A program made the translations under genes and the position numbers. Below the pieces are notes generated by a model. It saw nothing but the letters and a program-made list of their open reading frames with translations, was not told where the DNA came from and searched no databases. From Litchfieldia sinesaloumensis (GTDB lineage Bacteria; Bacillota; Bacilli; Bacillales; Bacillaceae_L), in the NCBI RefSeq assembly GCF_900156865.1, contig NZ_LT732529.1:459666-523665 (forward strand): 64,000 nucleotides of DNA, in the 5' to 3' direction. Shown here piece after piece: positions 26,578-36,895 of the stretch; within the stretch, counting starts at the first letter, position 1, and each line of letters opens with the position of its first letter.

Positions 26578-27927
26578 ATGATGAAAAAAATAAATCGATA
26601 CATCAATAACCTTACACCTGCTCAATTAATTTTTGCGTTTTATCTTTTAGCAGTATCAATTTCAGTTGTTTTACTTAGTCTTCCCATTGCCATCAAGGAA
26701 GGGGTACAGGTATCCTTTATCGATACACTGTTTACTGCTGCAAGTGCAGTAAGTGTAACTGGATTAACTGTTATCTCAATAAGGGATACATACACTGAAG
26801 TAGGTATCTTTATTTTAATCTTTGTACTTCAGGTTGGCGGTATCGGAATAATGACAATGGGCACCTTTATCTGGTTAATCTTTCGGAGGAAAATTGGCCT
26901 TAGGGAAAGACGCTTAATCATGGTCGATCAAAATCAATCACAATTATCTGGGTTGGTAAACTTACTTAAACAAATCATCATTATAATTGTTGGAATTGAG
27001 TTCTTTGGAAGTTTAGTACTAGGCCTTTATTTTATGCAGTTTTTTGATACCTGGCAGGAAGCGTTTCTCCAAGGGATTTTTGCTGCTGTTAGTGCGACCA
27101 CAAATGCAGGATTTGATATAACAGGAAATTCTCTAGTTCCATACGCAAATGATTATTTCGTCCAATTTATTACGATTATTTTAATAGTTTTAGGTGCGAT
27201 TGGGTTCCCGGTATTAGTTGAATTAAAGGATTTCCTTTTTGAGAAAAAAGGAAGATATCGATTTTCACTATTTACGAAGCTTACGACTGTTACCTTTTTA
27301 TCGTTAGTTATTTTTGGTACATTAATAATTTTCCTCTTGGAATCTAACCACTTTTTTAAAGATTTGGCGTGGCATGAAACGTTTTTCTATTCATTATTCC
27401 AATCGGTTACTACAAGAAGTGCAGGTCTTGCTACGATGGATGTGAATCACTTTTCAGAGCCTACCTTATTATTCTTGGGGGCTATGATGTTTATAGGTGC
27501 TTCTCCTAGCTCTGTGGGTGGAGGAATAAGAACTACTACATTTGCCATCAATATATTGTTTTTATACAACTATGCAAGAGGAAATAAAAACATTAAAATC
27601 TTCAAACGCGAGATTCATGAAGAGGATATAAAAAAATCACTCATTGTTACGATATTTGCCTTCTTTACATGCTTTCTTTCGATATTTTTGTTAACAATTA
27701 CTGAGAACTTTACGTTTACCGAAATTTTCTTTGAAGTAGCTTCTGCTTTTGGTACTTGTGGGTTGTCCATGGGGATTACTCCTGAACTAAGTAATTTCGG
27801 AAAGATCCTTCTAATCTTGTTGATGTTTATCGGAAGGGTAGGTATCCTTAACTTTATTTTCATTATTGGTAAGAAGGGAAAAGATGTCAAATACCATTAC
27901 CCAAAAGAAAGACTGATTATTGGATAA
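26578..27927 (+). CDS. ktrD: Potassium uptake channel subunit KtrD/KtrB type
   Basis: 449 residues, TrkH/KtrB superfamily. Four pore (P-loop) repeats with filter glycines are visible: SVTGLTV, ATTNAGFD, TTRSAGLAT and FGTCGLS. Each repeat is helix-P-loop-helix. The arginine gate RXXR is seen at FIGRVGILNF in the last helix. It moves K+ with Na+ and needs a cytoplasmic RCK subunit (KtrC), which is not in this window; ktrC is unlinked in B. subtilis too. Synteny with rsgI and SASP supports KtrD. No c-di-AMP riboswitch precedes it. Confidence 0.92.
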   Translation: MMKKINRYINNLTPAQLIFAFYLLAVSISVVLLSLPIAIKEGVQVSFIDTLFTAASAVSVTGLTVISIRDTYTEVGIFILIFVLQVGGIGIMTMGTFIWLIFRRKIGLRERRLIMVDQNQSQLSGLVNLLKQIIIIIVGIEFFGSLVLGLYFMQFFDTWQEAFLQGIFAAVSATTNAGFDITGNSLVPYANDYFVQFITIILIVLGAIGFPVLVELKDFLFEKKGRYRFSLFTKLTTVTFLSLVIFGTLIIFLLESNHFFKDLAWHETFFYSLFQSVTTRSAGLATMDVNHFSEPTLLFLGAMMFIGASPSSVGGGIRTTTFAINILFLYNYARGNKNIKIFKREIHEEDIKKSLIVTIFAFFTCFLSIFLLTITENFTFTEIFFEVASAFGTCGLSMGITPELSNFGKILLILLMFIGRVGILNFIFIIGKKGKDVKYHYPKERLIIG

Positions 27928-27933
27928 CAAATA

Positions 27934-27955
27934 GAGCACCGTTTGTGGTGCTCTA
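27934..27955 (+). terminator. Terminator between ktrD and the convergent gene
   Basis: Stem agagcacc / ggtgctct with a 6-nt loop; flanks ata and tat extend it. Confidence 0.7.
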
Positions 27956-27960
27956 TTGCT

Positions 27961-28314
27961 TTAATCATTACCGTAGCTGGTGTCTTTAGAGGGGTGCATG
28001 AAAGGAACACCTTTCGGTTGTTTTTTCTGTTCTAGCAGTTCTCGGTTTTCTGTTGTATTCCAGCCGATATCATTGGTTGGATGAACCCACTGGTCACCGG
28101 CCATAATCTCTGGATTGACCTCATCGCTCCAATTATTAAGTGGTGAATTTGGTGAATCGTAAAAACTATCTCCAATCACTACTCCATGTTCATTAACAAA
28201 CGGTTCCTGCATTTTAATACCTGTTCCTTTAAAGGATGGTGCTGATATTTGATGGGGCATCGTTTCATCTAAAATTGGTGATTCTATTTCGGTTCGTTGT
28301 TTCTTTTTCATCAT
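27961..28314 (-). CDS. DUF3905-like hypothetical protein
   Basis: 117 residues starting MMKKKQRTEIESP at 28314 with GCGAGGTG upstream; the longer frame adds an unrelated hydrophobic stretch without a ribosome site. The C-terminal half is highly patterned (GDSFYDSPNSPLNNWSDEV, GDQWVHPTNDIGWNTTENRE), which I recall as DUF3905 of spore formers. It is polar, with no signal peptide. Function is unknown. Confidence 0.72.
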   Translation of the reverse strand: MMKKKQRTEIESPILDETMPHQISAPSFKGTGIKMQEPFVNEHGVVIGDSFYDSPNSPLNNWSDEVNPEIMAGDQWVHPTNDIGWNTTENRELLEQKKQPKGVPFMHPSKDTSYGND

Positions 28315-28458
28315 TCTACACACCTCGCACAACAATTTTCTCATAGTTTTTACAACTAAAAGCCAAATTATAAATATGTAAACAGGTAGCAGGTAGACTT
28401 TACCATTTATGCGCTTGCCACTCATGGAGAAAACTACAGATGAAAAGGGGGGAACAAC

Positions 28459-28614
28459 ATGAAACGTAAAGTTAAATTCGATGCTGCAGGAAAGAGCAAT
28501 ATGACTCCAAAGGAAAGTATGCCTGATACGGAATTTTCAGCAGAAGCGGATTACGAAAACCCGATGAAGGGTGCTAACCGCAATTCAAAAAAAGGTAATA
28601 GTACGGGTGAATAG
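28459..28614 (+). CDS. Tiny basic hypothetical protein
   Basis: 51 residues (MKRKVKFDAAGKSNMTPKES...), too short for most gene callers, but with an excellent ribosome site (AGGGGGGAACAAC-ATG). It is polar and disordered-looking, and Asn/Lys/Ser-rich like minor SASP-type proteins, with a conserved-looking middle (MPDTEFSAEADYENP). It is divergent from the DUF3905-like gene, which may share its expression. I do not recognise a family. Confidence 0.55.
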   Translation: MKRKVKFDAAGKSNMTPKESMPDTEFSAEADYENPMKGANRNSKKGNSTGE

Positions 28615-28639
28615 TCTTAAAAGGAAGCGACTTGAAAGA

Positions 28640-28790
28640 GGAACATCGACTAACTACTGCCACATCCTGTAGAAAAGGTCGATGTCAGCACCAACCTGTG
28701 CTAGTCTGACAAGCACAAGAAGAGCTGGCTAGAAGGTTCTTCTTCTGCCTTCTGGGCAGATTGGCTCGTGACCTATAGGGGCAAGTTCAC
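28640..28790 (-). repeat. Dispersed intergenic structured repeat, copy 1
   Basis: Read on the minus strand it contains gagccaatctgcccagaaggc, then an A/G-rich linker, ccttctagccagctcttctt, and gtgcttgtc. This parallels the element at 53615-53736 block by block in the opposite orientation. Internal hairpins include tctgcc / gggcaga and acatcgac / gtcgatgt. It is non-coding. Confidence 0.5.
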
Positions 28791-28804
28791 TGTAACTTAA
28801 TTTA

Positions 28805-28833
28805 AAAAAGAGTCAGCTAGGGCTGACTCTTTA
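28805..28833 (-). terminator. Terminator of the radical SAM gene
   Basis: Stem agagtcagc / gctgactct with a 4-nt loop; T-runs on both strands. Confidence 0.85.
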
Positions 28834-28838
28834 CATTA

Positions 28839-30581
28839 TCAAGCTTTTCGAGAAAATACCCTTGCTTGTCTCTCGATTGGATCAAAATATACAAGCAAAT
28901 ACGTTTCCTGCAGATTAATGTCCCCTGTTTGTAGATAAGTTTCTAGATCAAATGGAATTTTTTCAACTACCGTATGCTTATATAGATCTTTCTCCTGAAG
29001 CTGTAACGTTGTAAATTCCTCTCCTAGCGCCTCTGGTTTTTCTACAATCTCCTGATAGAAGGATGCACGTTCTTGTTTACTAACAAAGTCCTCCCACCAT
29101 GGCTTACGCGGCTTGTATTTCTGATTTCGTAAATAATCATACTTCATAATTGCTTCAATGATTGGAAGCTGAGCTTTATTCGTTGCATCTAGAAATTCAT
29201 ACAGACGTTTAAATAAATCCTCAAGTTGGTGACCAATTCTTGACCAACCACGTTCGTCCCAGAAAGTACCGAAATCCTGGAAGAAGTCGAATGGTGTTTC
29301 GAAGCTATGGGTCACTAAAAACTCTACTGTTTCATTCATCCGATGGTCATTCCAGTATTTTTCGAGCACATCCTCAACTTGTTTAATTCTTGTTATATCG
29401 TCAAAGCTCAAAACATTATTTCCTAAAATTTCATACGGTGAATGATCCATATAGATATAATCATGTTCTGAAGCGCGAATTCGTACTCCTGTTCCGCGAA
29501 GCATTTTTAAAAAGCCTAGCTGAAGTTCTTCAGGGCGCATCTCGAAAACATCATTAAACGTTTGTCGGAAAGAATGATAGTCTTCTTCAGGTAACCCCGC
29601 AATCAAGTCTAAATGTTGATCGATTTTTCCGCCTTCTTTTACCATTGTTACGGTTCGTTGAAGCTTGGAGAAGTTTTGTTTGCGTTGCACTAATTCGTTT
29701 GTTAAATCATTTGTTGATTGCACTCCAATTTCGAAACGGAATAACCCTGCAGGTGCATTTTTATTTAAAAAGTCAATGACTTCTGGTCGCATGATGTCTG
29801 CTGTAATTTCAAATTGAAATACAGTCCCTGGTCGGTGCTCATCAATTAAAAATTGGAACATCTCCATTGCGTAGCTTCTACTTATATTAAACGTGCGGTC
29901 AACGAACTTAATGGTTTTAGCACCATGGTCCATTAAGAAACGAATATCAGATTTAATCTTTTCACGATCAAAATAACGAACTCCTACCTCAATGGAGGAA
30001 AGACAAAACTGACAATTAAAAGGACAACCACGACTTGTTTCAATATAGGTTACACGCTTTGAAAGATGTGAAAGGTCTTCTTCAAATCGGAATGGAGAAG
30101 GAAGGTCCTTCAAATTAAGTTTGTTTCGTTGTGGGTTGATTTTTAATTGTTCCTTTTTACGGAAACAAACTCCACTAATTTCTTCTGTACTTTCCCCATC
30201 ACGTATAGCCGTTAAAAGGTCCTTAAAGGTTTCTTCACCCTCACCAATGACAATATAGTCAACCTCAGGTATACGTTCTAGCCATTCGTGAACATCATAG
30301 GTTACTTCAGGGCCGCCAAGGATGATAATGAGTCCCGGGTTTATTTTTTTCAGCATCTTAATAACTTTAATTGTTTCTTCAATGTTCCAAATGTAACAGC
30401 TAAAGCCTATTACATCAGGTTTTTTACGAAACAAATCCGTAACGATATTCATAGCTGGATCTTTAATTGTGTACTCAGCGAGTGTTACATCAAATTCAGG
30501 CTCAGCAAAAGCCTTTAAATATCGTATTGATAGACTTGTGTGGATATACTTTGCATTCAGTGTACTTACAACAATGTTCAT
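28839..30581 (-). CDS. B12-binding radical SAM protein (DUF4080-containing)
   Basis: 580 residues. The N-terminal cobalamin-binding Rossmann domain (residues 1-140) has IGFSCYIWN and IILGGPEV, and ends with the VDYIVIGEGEETF signature. The radical SAM domain follows with the iron-sulfur motif RGCPFNCQFC (CxxxCxxC) and downstream FVDRTFN and LIAGLPEED. A C-terminal DUF4080-type region extends from about 370. Such enzymes perform B12- and SAM-dependent radical methylation or related chemistry; the substrate is unknown. It is monocistronic. Not MiaB/RimO: no TRAM domain or N-terminal UPF0004 is seen. Confidence 0.88.
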   Translation of the reverse strand: MNIVVSTLNAKYIHTSLSIRYLKAFAEPEFDVTLAEYTIKDPAMNIVTDLFRKKPDVIGFSCYIWNIEETIKVIKMLKKINPGLIIILGGPEVTYDVHEWLERIPEVDYIVIGEGEETFKDLLTAIRDGESTEEISGVCFRKKEQLKINPQRNKLNLKDLPSPFRFEEDLSHLSKRVTYIETSRGCPFNCQFCLSSIEVGVRYFDREKIKSDIRFLMDHGAKTIKFVDRTFNISRSYAMEMFQFLIDEHRPGTVFQFEITADIMRPEVIDFLNKNAPAGLFRFEIGVQSTNDLTNELVQRKQNFSKLQRTVTMVKEGGKIDQHLDLIAGLPEEDYHSFRQTFNDVFEMRPEELQLGFLKMLRGTGVRIRASEHDYIYMDHSPYEILGNNVLSFDDITRIKQVEDVLEKYWNDHRMNETVEFLVTHSFETPFDFFQDFGTFWDERGWSRIGHQLEDLFKRLYEFLDATNKAQLPIIEAIMKYDYLRNQKYKPRKPWWEDFVSKQERASFYQEIVEKPEALGEEFTTLQLQEKDLYKHTVVEKIPFDLETYLQTGDINLQETYLLVYFDPIERQARVFSRKA

Positions 30582-30603
30582 TCTCTTGCTCCTTAATCAT
30601 TAA

Positions 30604-30708
30604 TCCAATACGCCTTGGCGTATTTGCGCCCAGATTTTCTTCGAGCCTGCTCGAAAAAATACCTTTGAAAATCTGAGGCATCCGCCGGAGGCTGTGACTT
30701 AATTCACA
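30604..30708. repeat. Hairpin-rich intergenic element upstream of the radical SAM gene
   Basis: It contains tacgcc-ttggcgta, ttcgagcctgctcgaa, and agattttc...gaaaatct nested pairings, then catccgccggaggc. Nested inverted repeats outside any gene suggest a small mobile or REP-like element. I have an impression of similar text in other bacilli but cannot confirm it here. Confidence 0.4.
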
Positions 30709-30859
30709 ACTAATATATTTTACCACAGTAGAATAGTAGCACCAAATCTACATCAAAAATAACAGAATATATTTCAAAATCCGACAATTTCCACTATAAT
30801 AATAAATAGTGTAAACGGTTTATGAAAGAAGAGAGATAGACAGCAAAGGGGGAAGACAA

Positions 30860-32623
30860 TTGAAGGGGTCAAAAAGAAAGAAAAGGGAGAAAAATGTTCA
30901 AAAGAAATCATCATTGAAACTATCAAGTTGGTGGCATAATTTGAAAATTGGCCATAAATATGGAGTGGCATTTACCCTCACAATACTTTTATTTTGTATT
31001 TCAGCATTCATTATTTTTATTCAGCTCAATAATGTTAATAATGCAATGAAGAATATGAAAAGTAACGGTGAGTCCTCCATTTTAATTACAGAAATGGCAA
31101 GTGTGTTTAATCAATTAGGTAATGAAATTAGCATCTACATACAAACCAGTAACGGTAAGCATGTGACAGCTTTTCAAGATTTAAGTAAGCAATATGATGA
31201 GTTATCAACTAGTATTAAACCTGCCATTACGACATTTGAAAGTGAACAACTCTATACTAAAGTAGGAGAAAATAAACAACAGTTGACCGTTTTATTTGAT
31301 GAAAAAGTTTTCCCAGCTGTCATTGCAACAGATAAACTCAAGTCAATTGAAGCGAGTCAGGAAGCAGATAAGTTAATTAAGGATACTGTAAGGCAATTGG
31401 AGCAGCTAAAAACAATCATGAATGTTAATACTGATCGTGCGTCCTCTGCAGCAAGTTCAAATGTATCCGGAACATTAGTCGTTTTACTTGTTTCAATTGC
31501 TGCATCTACTGTTATCGCCATTTTGAGTCTTGTTATTATTGGTCGCAATATAGGTAGTCAGCTTGCAAATTTGGTTAGGGTATCGAATCGAATTGCTGAT
31601 GGAAATTTAACAATCGATACCATTCAAGTTAAAGGTAAAGATGAAATTGGTTTATTAAGTAAATCATTAAACAGCATGAGTGATAATCTTCGTTCGATGA
31701 TACATGAAATATCAACTGTTTCAAAGCAGGTGTCATCGAAGAGCTCTGAACTTATGAGCTCATCAAGTGAAGTGAAAGCTGCCAGTCAGCAAATCGCTTC
31801 AACTGTGCAGGAGTTGTCGACAGGTGCTGAGGAGCAAGCACACTCGTCTACACAATTAGCTAAAATGATGGAAGAATATACTGAAAAAATTCAAACGGCC
31901 AATCAGAATGGAACCGAAATTAGTAAGTCATCACAAAATGTTCTAGAAATGACGAAAAAAGGTCATGAGTTTATGAACACATCAACTGAACAGATGAATA
32001 AAATTAACAGTATCATGGAATATTCAGTTGAAAAGGTTAAAGGACTCGATGAACAAACAAAGCAAATTTCAACTCTTGTAAAAGTTATTCGTGAGATTGC
32101 GGATCAGACCAATTTACTAGCACTCAATGCTGCTATTGAGGCTGCTCGTGCTGGAGAGCATGGCAGGGGGTTTGCAGTTGTTGCTGATGAGGTTCGTAAA
32201 CTAGCCGAGCAAGTTTCTCATTCTGTTAAAGATATAACAGAAATTGTAAATAGTATCCAAACGGAATCAAACTCAGTTGCGGATAGTTTATTAAACGGAT
32301 ACAATCAGGTGGAAGAAGGAGCAAAGCAAATTCAAGTGACAGGTCAAACATTTGAGGATATCTATGATGCCGTAACAGTTATGGTTAAACGAATCCAAAT
32401 GATTTCAGAAAATCTAGATACAATCGCTAGCAGTACTGTAGAGATGAATTTATCCATAGATACTATTGCAGCTGTATCCGAACAATCTGCAGCTGGTATC
32501 GAGCAAACATCTGCATCTGTTCAACAAACAAACAGCTCAATGGAATCAATCTCTGACCACTCAGAACTCCTATCAGACCTAGCAGAAAGACTAAACACGA
32601 TGATCACTAGATTTAAACTCTAA
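30860..32623 (+). CDS. Methyl-accepting chemotaxis protein
   Basis: 587 residues; TTG start after AAAGGGGGAAGA. Membrane helix 1 lies at about residues 36-58, an extracellular four-helix-bundle sensor at about 60-195, helix 2 at about 200-222, then HAMP ([15 protein letters not shown]-like). The cytoplasmic coiled coil contains the hairpin tip [20 protein letters not shown] and [17 protein letters not shown]. It binds CheA/CheW and changes flagellar rotation. Ligand is unknown. In the B. subtilis order, kinE occupies this place between ktrD and ogt. Confidence 0.95.
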   Translation: MKGSKRKKREKNVQKKSSLKLSSWWHNLKIGHKYGVAFTLTILLFCISAFIIFIQLNNVNNAMKNMKSNGESSILITEMASVFNQLGNEISIYIQTSNGKHVTAFQDLSKQYDELSTSIKPAITTFESEQLYTKVGENKQQLTVLFDEKVFPAVIATDKLKSIEASQEADKLIKDTVRQLEQLKTIMNVNTDRASSAASSNVSGTLVVLLVSIAASTVIAILSLVIIGRNIGSQLANLVRVSNRIADGNLTIDTIQVKGKDEIGLLSKSLNSMSDNLRSMIHEISTVSKQVSSKSSELMSSSSEVKAASQQIASTVQELSTGAEEQAHSSTQLAKMMEEYTEKIQTANQNGTEISKSSQNVLEMTKKGHEFMNTSTEQMNKINSIMEYSVEKVKGLDEQTKQISTLVKVIREIADQTNLLALNAAIEAARAGEHGRGFAVVADEVRKLAEQVSHSVKDITEIVNSIQTESNSVADSLLNGYNQVEEGAKQIQVTGQTFEDIYDAVTVMVKRIQMISENLDTIASSTVEMNLSIDTIAAVSEQSAAGIEQTSASVQQTNSSMESISDHSELLSDLAERLNTMITRFKL

Positions 32624-32634
32624 ATCGTACAAAA

Positions 32635-32664
32635 CCAGTGCTACCTATGGGCACTGTTTTTTTA
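32635..32664 (+). terminator. Terminator after the chemoreceptor
   Basis: cagtgc / gcactg hairpin followed by seven T. Confidence 0.75.
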
Positions 32665-32733
32665 TAAAATAAAAATTTACCCAATTCGATTTGGTCATTG
32701 TAAAATAAATGATAGAGAAGGGAGTACGAACGA

Positions 32734-33222
32734 ATGTATAAATACAGTGAAATGCAAACTGACATTTTTGGCACTATTTATATCCTCACACATGAACAAA
32801 CATTAATCGATATATCGTTAACAAAAGAAGACTGGGAAACAGTATGTAACAAATACGATGTCACCTTTGCTCCAGATGATGCTACCCTTGTAGAAATTAA
32901 GAATCAGCTCGAGGACTATTTTAAAGGCAAACGCAAAACTTTTAGTTTTTCAATAGCATGTAAAGGTACGGCATTTCAGGAACAAGTGTGGAATGAATTA
33001 TTAAACATTCCCTATGGTGAAACGCGCTGCTATGCAGATATTGCAAATGCCATAAATAATCCTAAGGCAGTACGCGCTGTCGGACAAGCAAACCGAAAGA
33101 ACCCGATACCTATCGTTGTCCCATGTCATCGTGTAATTGGAAAGGACAAATCACTAACAGGCTACACCGGGACAAGAACGGACTTAAAGGAAAAACTATT
33201 AGAATTAGAGGGTGTGCTTTAA
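32734..33222 (+). CDS. ogt: Methylated-DNA-protein-cysteine methyltransferase
   Basis: 162 residues. The helix-turn-helix DNA-binding domain (GTAFQEQVWNELLNIPYGETRCYADIA by position 84-110) precedes the acceptor motif VPCHRVIG with the reactive Cys. It removes O6-methyl groups from guanine in a suicide reaction. AGAAGGGAG precedes the ATG. Its position beside mtnA is the B. subtilis order. It is separate from the mtn operons (convergent to mtnA). Confidence 0.95.
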   Translation: MYKYSEMQTDIFGTIYILTHEQTLIDISLTKEDWETVCNKYDVTFAPDDATLVEIKNQLEDYFKGKRKTFSFSIACKGTAFQEQVWNELLNIPYGETRCYADIANAINNPKAVRAVGQANRKNPIPIVVPCHRVIGKDKSLTGYTGTRTDLKEKLLELEGVL

Positions 33223-33293
33223 AAGGGGTTTTATACTTAGCTAATTTTTTGATTAAAATCGATAGAATGGATAAAAATCATAACCATCAGCAG

Positions 33294-33330
33294 AAAAAAA
33301 TCCAGTGTGCAGACACTGGATTTTTTCTAC
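33294..33330. terminator. Bidirectional terminator between ogt and mtnA
   Basis: Stem aatccagtgt / acactggatt with a 4-nt loop; A- and T-runs flank both sides. It serves mtnKA on the minus strand and ogt on the plus strand. Confidence 0.9.
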
Positions 33331-33336
33331 TACCCC

Positions 33337-34389
33337 TTAAGTTTCAAACAAATGTCGAATTTCTACTTCAAGCTCACCCTGCAAAATACCTTTTTCGGTA
33401 ATAATGGCAGTAATTAACTCATTAGGTGTGACATCAAAGGCTGGATTATACACTTGAACACCTTCAGGAGCGATGCGTGATCCATTTAAATGAGTCACTT
33501 CTTCAGGATTGCGCTCCTCAATAGGGATATCTTTACCGCTTTCTAAAGACACGTCAAAAGTCGAAAGCGGTGCAGCAACATAAAAGGGAATGTTGAATGT
33601 TTTTGCTAAGATAGCCAAATTAAAGGTGCCGATTTTATTTGCAGTATCACCATTAGCCGTAATTCTATCTGCTCCTACGATAATAGCATCAATACCTTTT
33701 TCAGCAATAGTGTGAGCTGCCATATTATCGGTAATAAGCGTTACATCGACTCCTGACTGGAGTAGTTCCCATGTTGTAAGCCTGGCTCCTTGTAAAACCG
33801 GTCTTGTTTCTGAAGCATACACTTTCAGATTTTTACCTTGTTGTGCTGCAAGGTGGAAAGGAGCTAGTGCTGTTCCATAACGGGCCGTTGCAATTGAGCC
33901 GGCATTGCAAATGGTTAACACCTTAAACCCATCCTTAAAGAGGTCGAGAGCATTTTCACCGATCTCACGACAGATCTCTTCATCTTCAGCTTGAATGCGG
34001 ATTGCCTCATGAACAAGTGTAGTTTTTGCTTCATTAACAGACTTTGCTTCTTCAATACTAGCAACTATGCGGTTTAATGCCCAAACCAAGTTGACAGCAG
34101 TCGGTCTGGAACTTGCCAAGTATGCTTTATCCTTTAAGAGTCTTTCTTTAAACTCGTGCAATGTAAACTCTTCTTCGTAACTTTGAGCAGCAAGGGCTAA
34201 TCCAAATGCTGCGGTAATCCCAATTGCCGGTGCGCCACGGACTTTTAGTGAGACGATACTATCCCAGACGTCTTCAATAGTAAGAAGCTCGACAAACACA
34301 GTCTCTAAGGGAAGCTTAGTTTGATCTAATAGTTTAATTGATGTTTCATTCCACTGAACGGATTGTGGCACTGTTTTGATTATTGTCAT
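33337..34389 (-). CDS. mtnA: Methylthioribose-1-phosphate isomerase
   Basis: 350 residues of the eIF2B-related isomerase family. Motifs: [17 protein letters not shown], catalytic Cys in [16 protein letters not shown], and catalytic Asp in [18 protein letters not shown]. It converts 5-methylthioribose-1-phosphate to the ribulose form, step two of the methionine salvage pathway. It starts 4 bp after mtnK (TAAGGAGTGACAAC-ATG) and shares its SAM riboswitch. Confidence 0.96.
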   Translation of the reverse strand: MTIIKTVPQSVQWNETSIKLLDQTKLPLETVFVELLTIEDVWDSIVSLKVRGAPAIGITAAFGLALAAQSYEEEFTLHEFKERLLKDKAYLASSRPTAVNLVWALNRIVASIEEAKSVNEAKTTLVHEAIRIQAEDEEICREIGENALDLFKDGFKVLTICNAGSIATARYGTALAPFHLAAQQGKNLKVYASETRPVLQGARLTTWELLQSGVDVTLITDNMAAHTIAEKGIDAIIVGADRITANGDTANKIGTFNLAILAKTFNIPFYVAAPLSTFDVSLESGKDIPIEERNPEEVTHLNGSRIAPEGVQVYNPAFDVTPNELITAIITEKGILQGELEVEIRHLFET

Positions 34390-34393
34390 GTTG

Positions 34394-35602
<1,209 letters not shown>

Positions 35603-35631
35603 TCAGTGTCATTTTTCTCGTTGGAGGCTTT

Positions 35632-35673
35632 TCTAAAAACAGAAAAGCCTCTTTCTCATTAGAAAGAGGCTTG
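35632..35673 (-). terminator. S-box terminator of mtnK leader
   Basis: On the minus strand aagcctctttct / agaaagaggctt (4-nt loop) followed by a T-rich run, 45 bp before the mtnK start. Confidence 0.9.
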
Positions 35674-35689
35674 AAGACAGGGCTTCGCA

Positions 35690-35850
35690 CCTCTTATCTG
35701 CCAGAAAGTTATATACTTCCTGCTGGAATTAGCACCGTGCCTTATGGGGGTATCCCCAGCGCTAAAATTAGCGCCCCACCTTACGATGGAATTACGGTCG
35801 GTTGCTGGGCTTCATCGGGCCAAGTCCCTCTGCCTGCTCTTGATAAGAGA
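35690..35850 (-). promoter_or_regulatory. SAM-I (S-box) riboswitch of mtnKA, enlarged
   Basis: Minus strand: P1 cttatcaagag, then agaggga, cccgatgaagccc, agcaacc, ggtgctaattcc, and closing ggcagataagag. All S-box core blocks are present. The loop between the caaccgac and cacggtgctaatt blocks is 57 nt (35740-35796), against 14 nt in the mtnW S-box of this window. SAM binding should end transcription at the downstream hairpin. Confidence 0.95.
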
Positions 35851-35893
35851 TTCATATATTTAGTTTTTGATTGTTTAGTTGATACTGAAATGA

Positions 35894-35923
35894 ATCATAA
35901 CAACGAATACACATAATTGTCAA
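35894..35923 (-). promoter_or_regulatory. Sigma-A promoter of mtnKA
   Basis: Minus strand TTGACA, 18-bp spacer, TATGAT, 44 bp before the S-box. Confidence 0.75.
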
Positions 35924-35933
35924 TCATTTTTTA

Positions 35934-36722
35934 TTATTGATAAAATGTAGGACGACGGTCCTGGAAAATTGGGATTTGCTTTCTAACATCTTGAACCTTG
36001 CTTAGATTAATGTCCGCGACTACTGTTGTGCTTTCAGTACCAGCCTCAGCAATAATGTTTCCCCAAGGGTCTATGATCATTGAATGTCCGGCAAATTCGT
36101 TATCTGGATTACTACCTACACAGTTACAAGCAACAACATAGCATTGATTTTCAATTGCACGGCTAAGAAGTAAGGTGCGCCAATGTTCAAGGCGAGGTAG
36201 TGGCCATTCTGCTACCACGAATAAAACCTCTGCACCTGATGTTGTATGTGCACGAATCCATTCCGGAAAGCGAATATCATAGCAAATGACTCCAGCAGCA
36301 GGGACATTCTCAATTTTGAAGTCACCTTTTTCTTCACCTGACTTTAAATATAAATGCTCATCCATGAGTTTGAACAGGTGAAGTTTACTGTATTCACTAA
36401 TTACTTCACCGTTACGATTAAAGACAAACATGGTGTTTGTGATATGTTGACCTGTCTTTTTTGCAATGGAACCAGCCACTATGTTAACGGAGTGTTGTTT
36501 TGCTAGTTTTTGTATAAATGCCTTAGTTTCGACACCGTCCTCATCAGCAATTTCATCTAATCTTGTTAGATCATACCCGGTTGTCCACAGTTCAGGTAGA
36601 ACGATAATATCTGGTTTTGTATGTTTCATTGTTTGTTCGATTTCATGCGAAACAATTTTAAAATTTTCTTGCGGTTTTCCGAATAGAATATCATACTGAA
36701 TACAAGCAATTTTTAGATTCAT
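35934..36722 (-). CDS. mtnU: Omega-amidase-like nitrilase of methionine salvage
   Basis: 262 residues from ATG 36722 (ACGGAGG upstream). The carbon-nitrogen hydrolase triad is visible: Glu in VLPELWTTGYD, Lys in YSKLHLFKL, and Cys in GVICYDIRFPEW. MtnU/YkrU-type enzymes hydrolyse the alpha-ketoglutaramate left when MtnE uses glutamine as amino donor. It is divergent from mtnE and lies upstream of mtnKA, as in B. subtilis. No S-box precedes it. Confidence 0.9.
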   Translation of the reverse strand: MNLKIACIQYDILFGKPQENFKIVSHEIEQTMKHTKPDIIVLPELWTTGYDLTRLDEIADEDGVETKAFIQKLAKQHSVNIVAGSIAKKTGQHITNTMFVFNRNGEVISEYSKLHLFKLMDEHLYLKSGEEKGDFKIENVPAAGVICYDIRFPEWIRAHTTSGAEVLFVVAEWPLPRLEHWRTLLLSRAIENQCYVVACNCVGSNPDNEFAGHSMIIDPWGNIIAEAGTESTTVVADINLSKVQDVRKQIPIFQDRRPTFYQ

Positions 36723-36895
36723 TTGACAGCCTCCGTAAAAATGATAATTTATAAGTGAGTTCAAAAAGAAGATAAAAAGGACTACTACAGGTTAAGGTTC
36801 TTTTTTTTCGGACTTTGAACAGACTCTTTACAAGTTATCTCTAACAATATATGATTTTTGACTAGTATTTCAAGTATTTTGAAGAAGGTGTAGAT

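Noticed and set aside
30467-30726. Short overlapping frames near the radical SAM start
   Set aside because: They fall in the hairpin-rich element and have no ribosome sites or recognisable protein sequence.
33123-33401. 92-codon frame at the end of ogt
   Set aside because: It is out of frame with ogt, includes the bidirectional terminator, and has no start signal.
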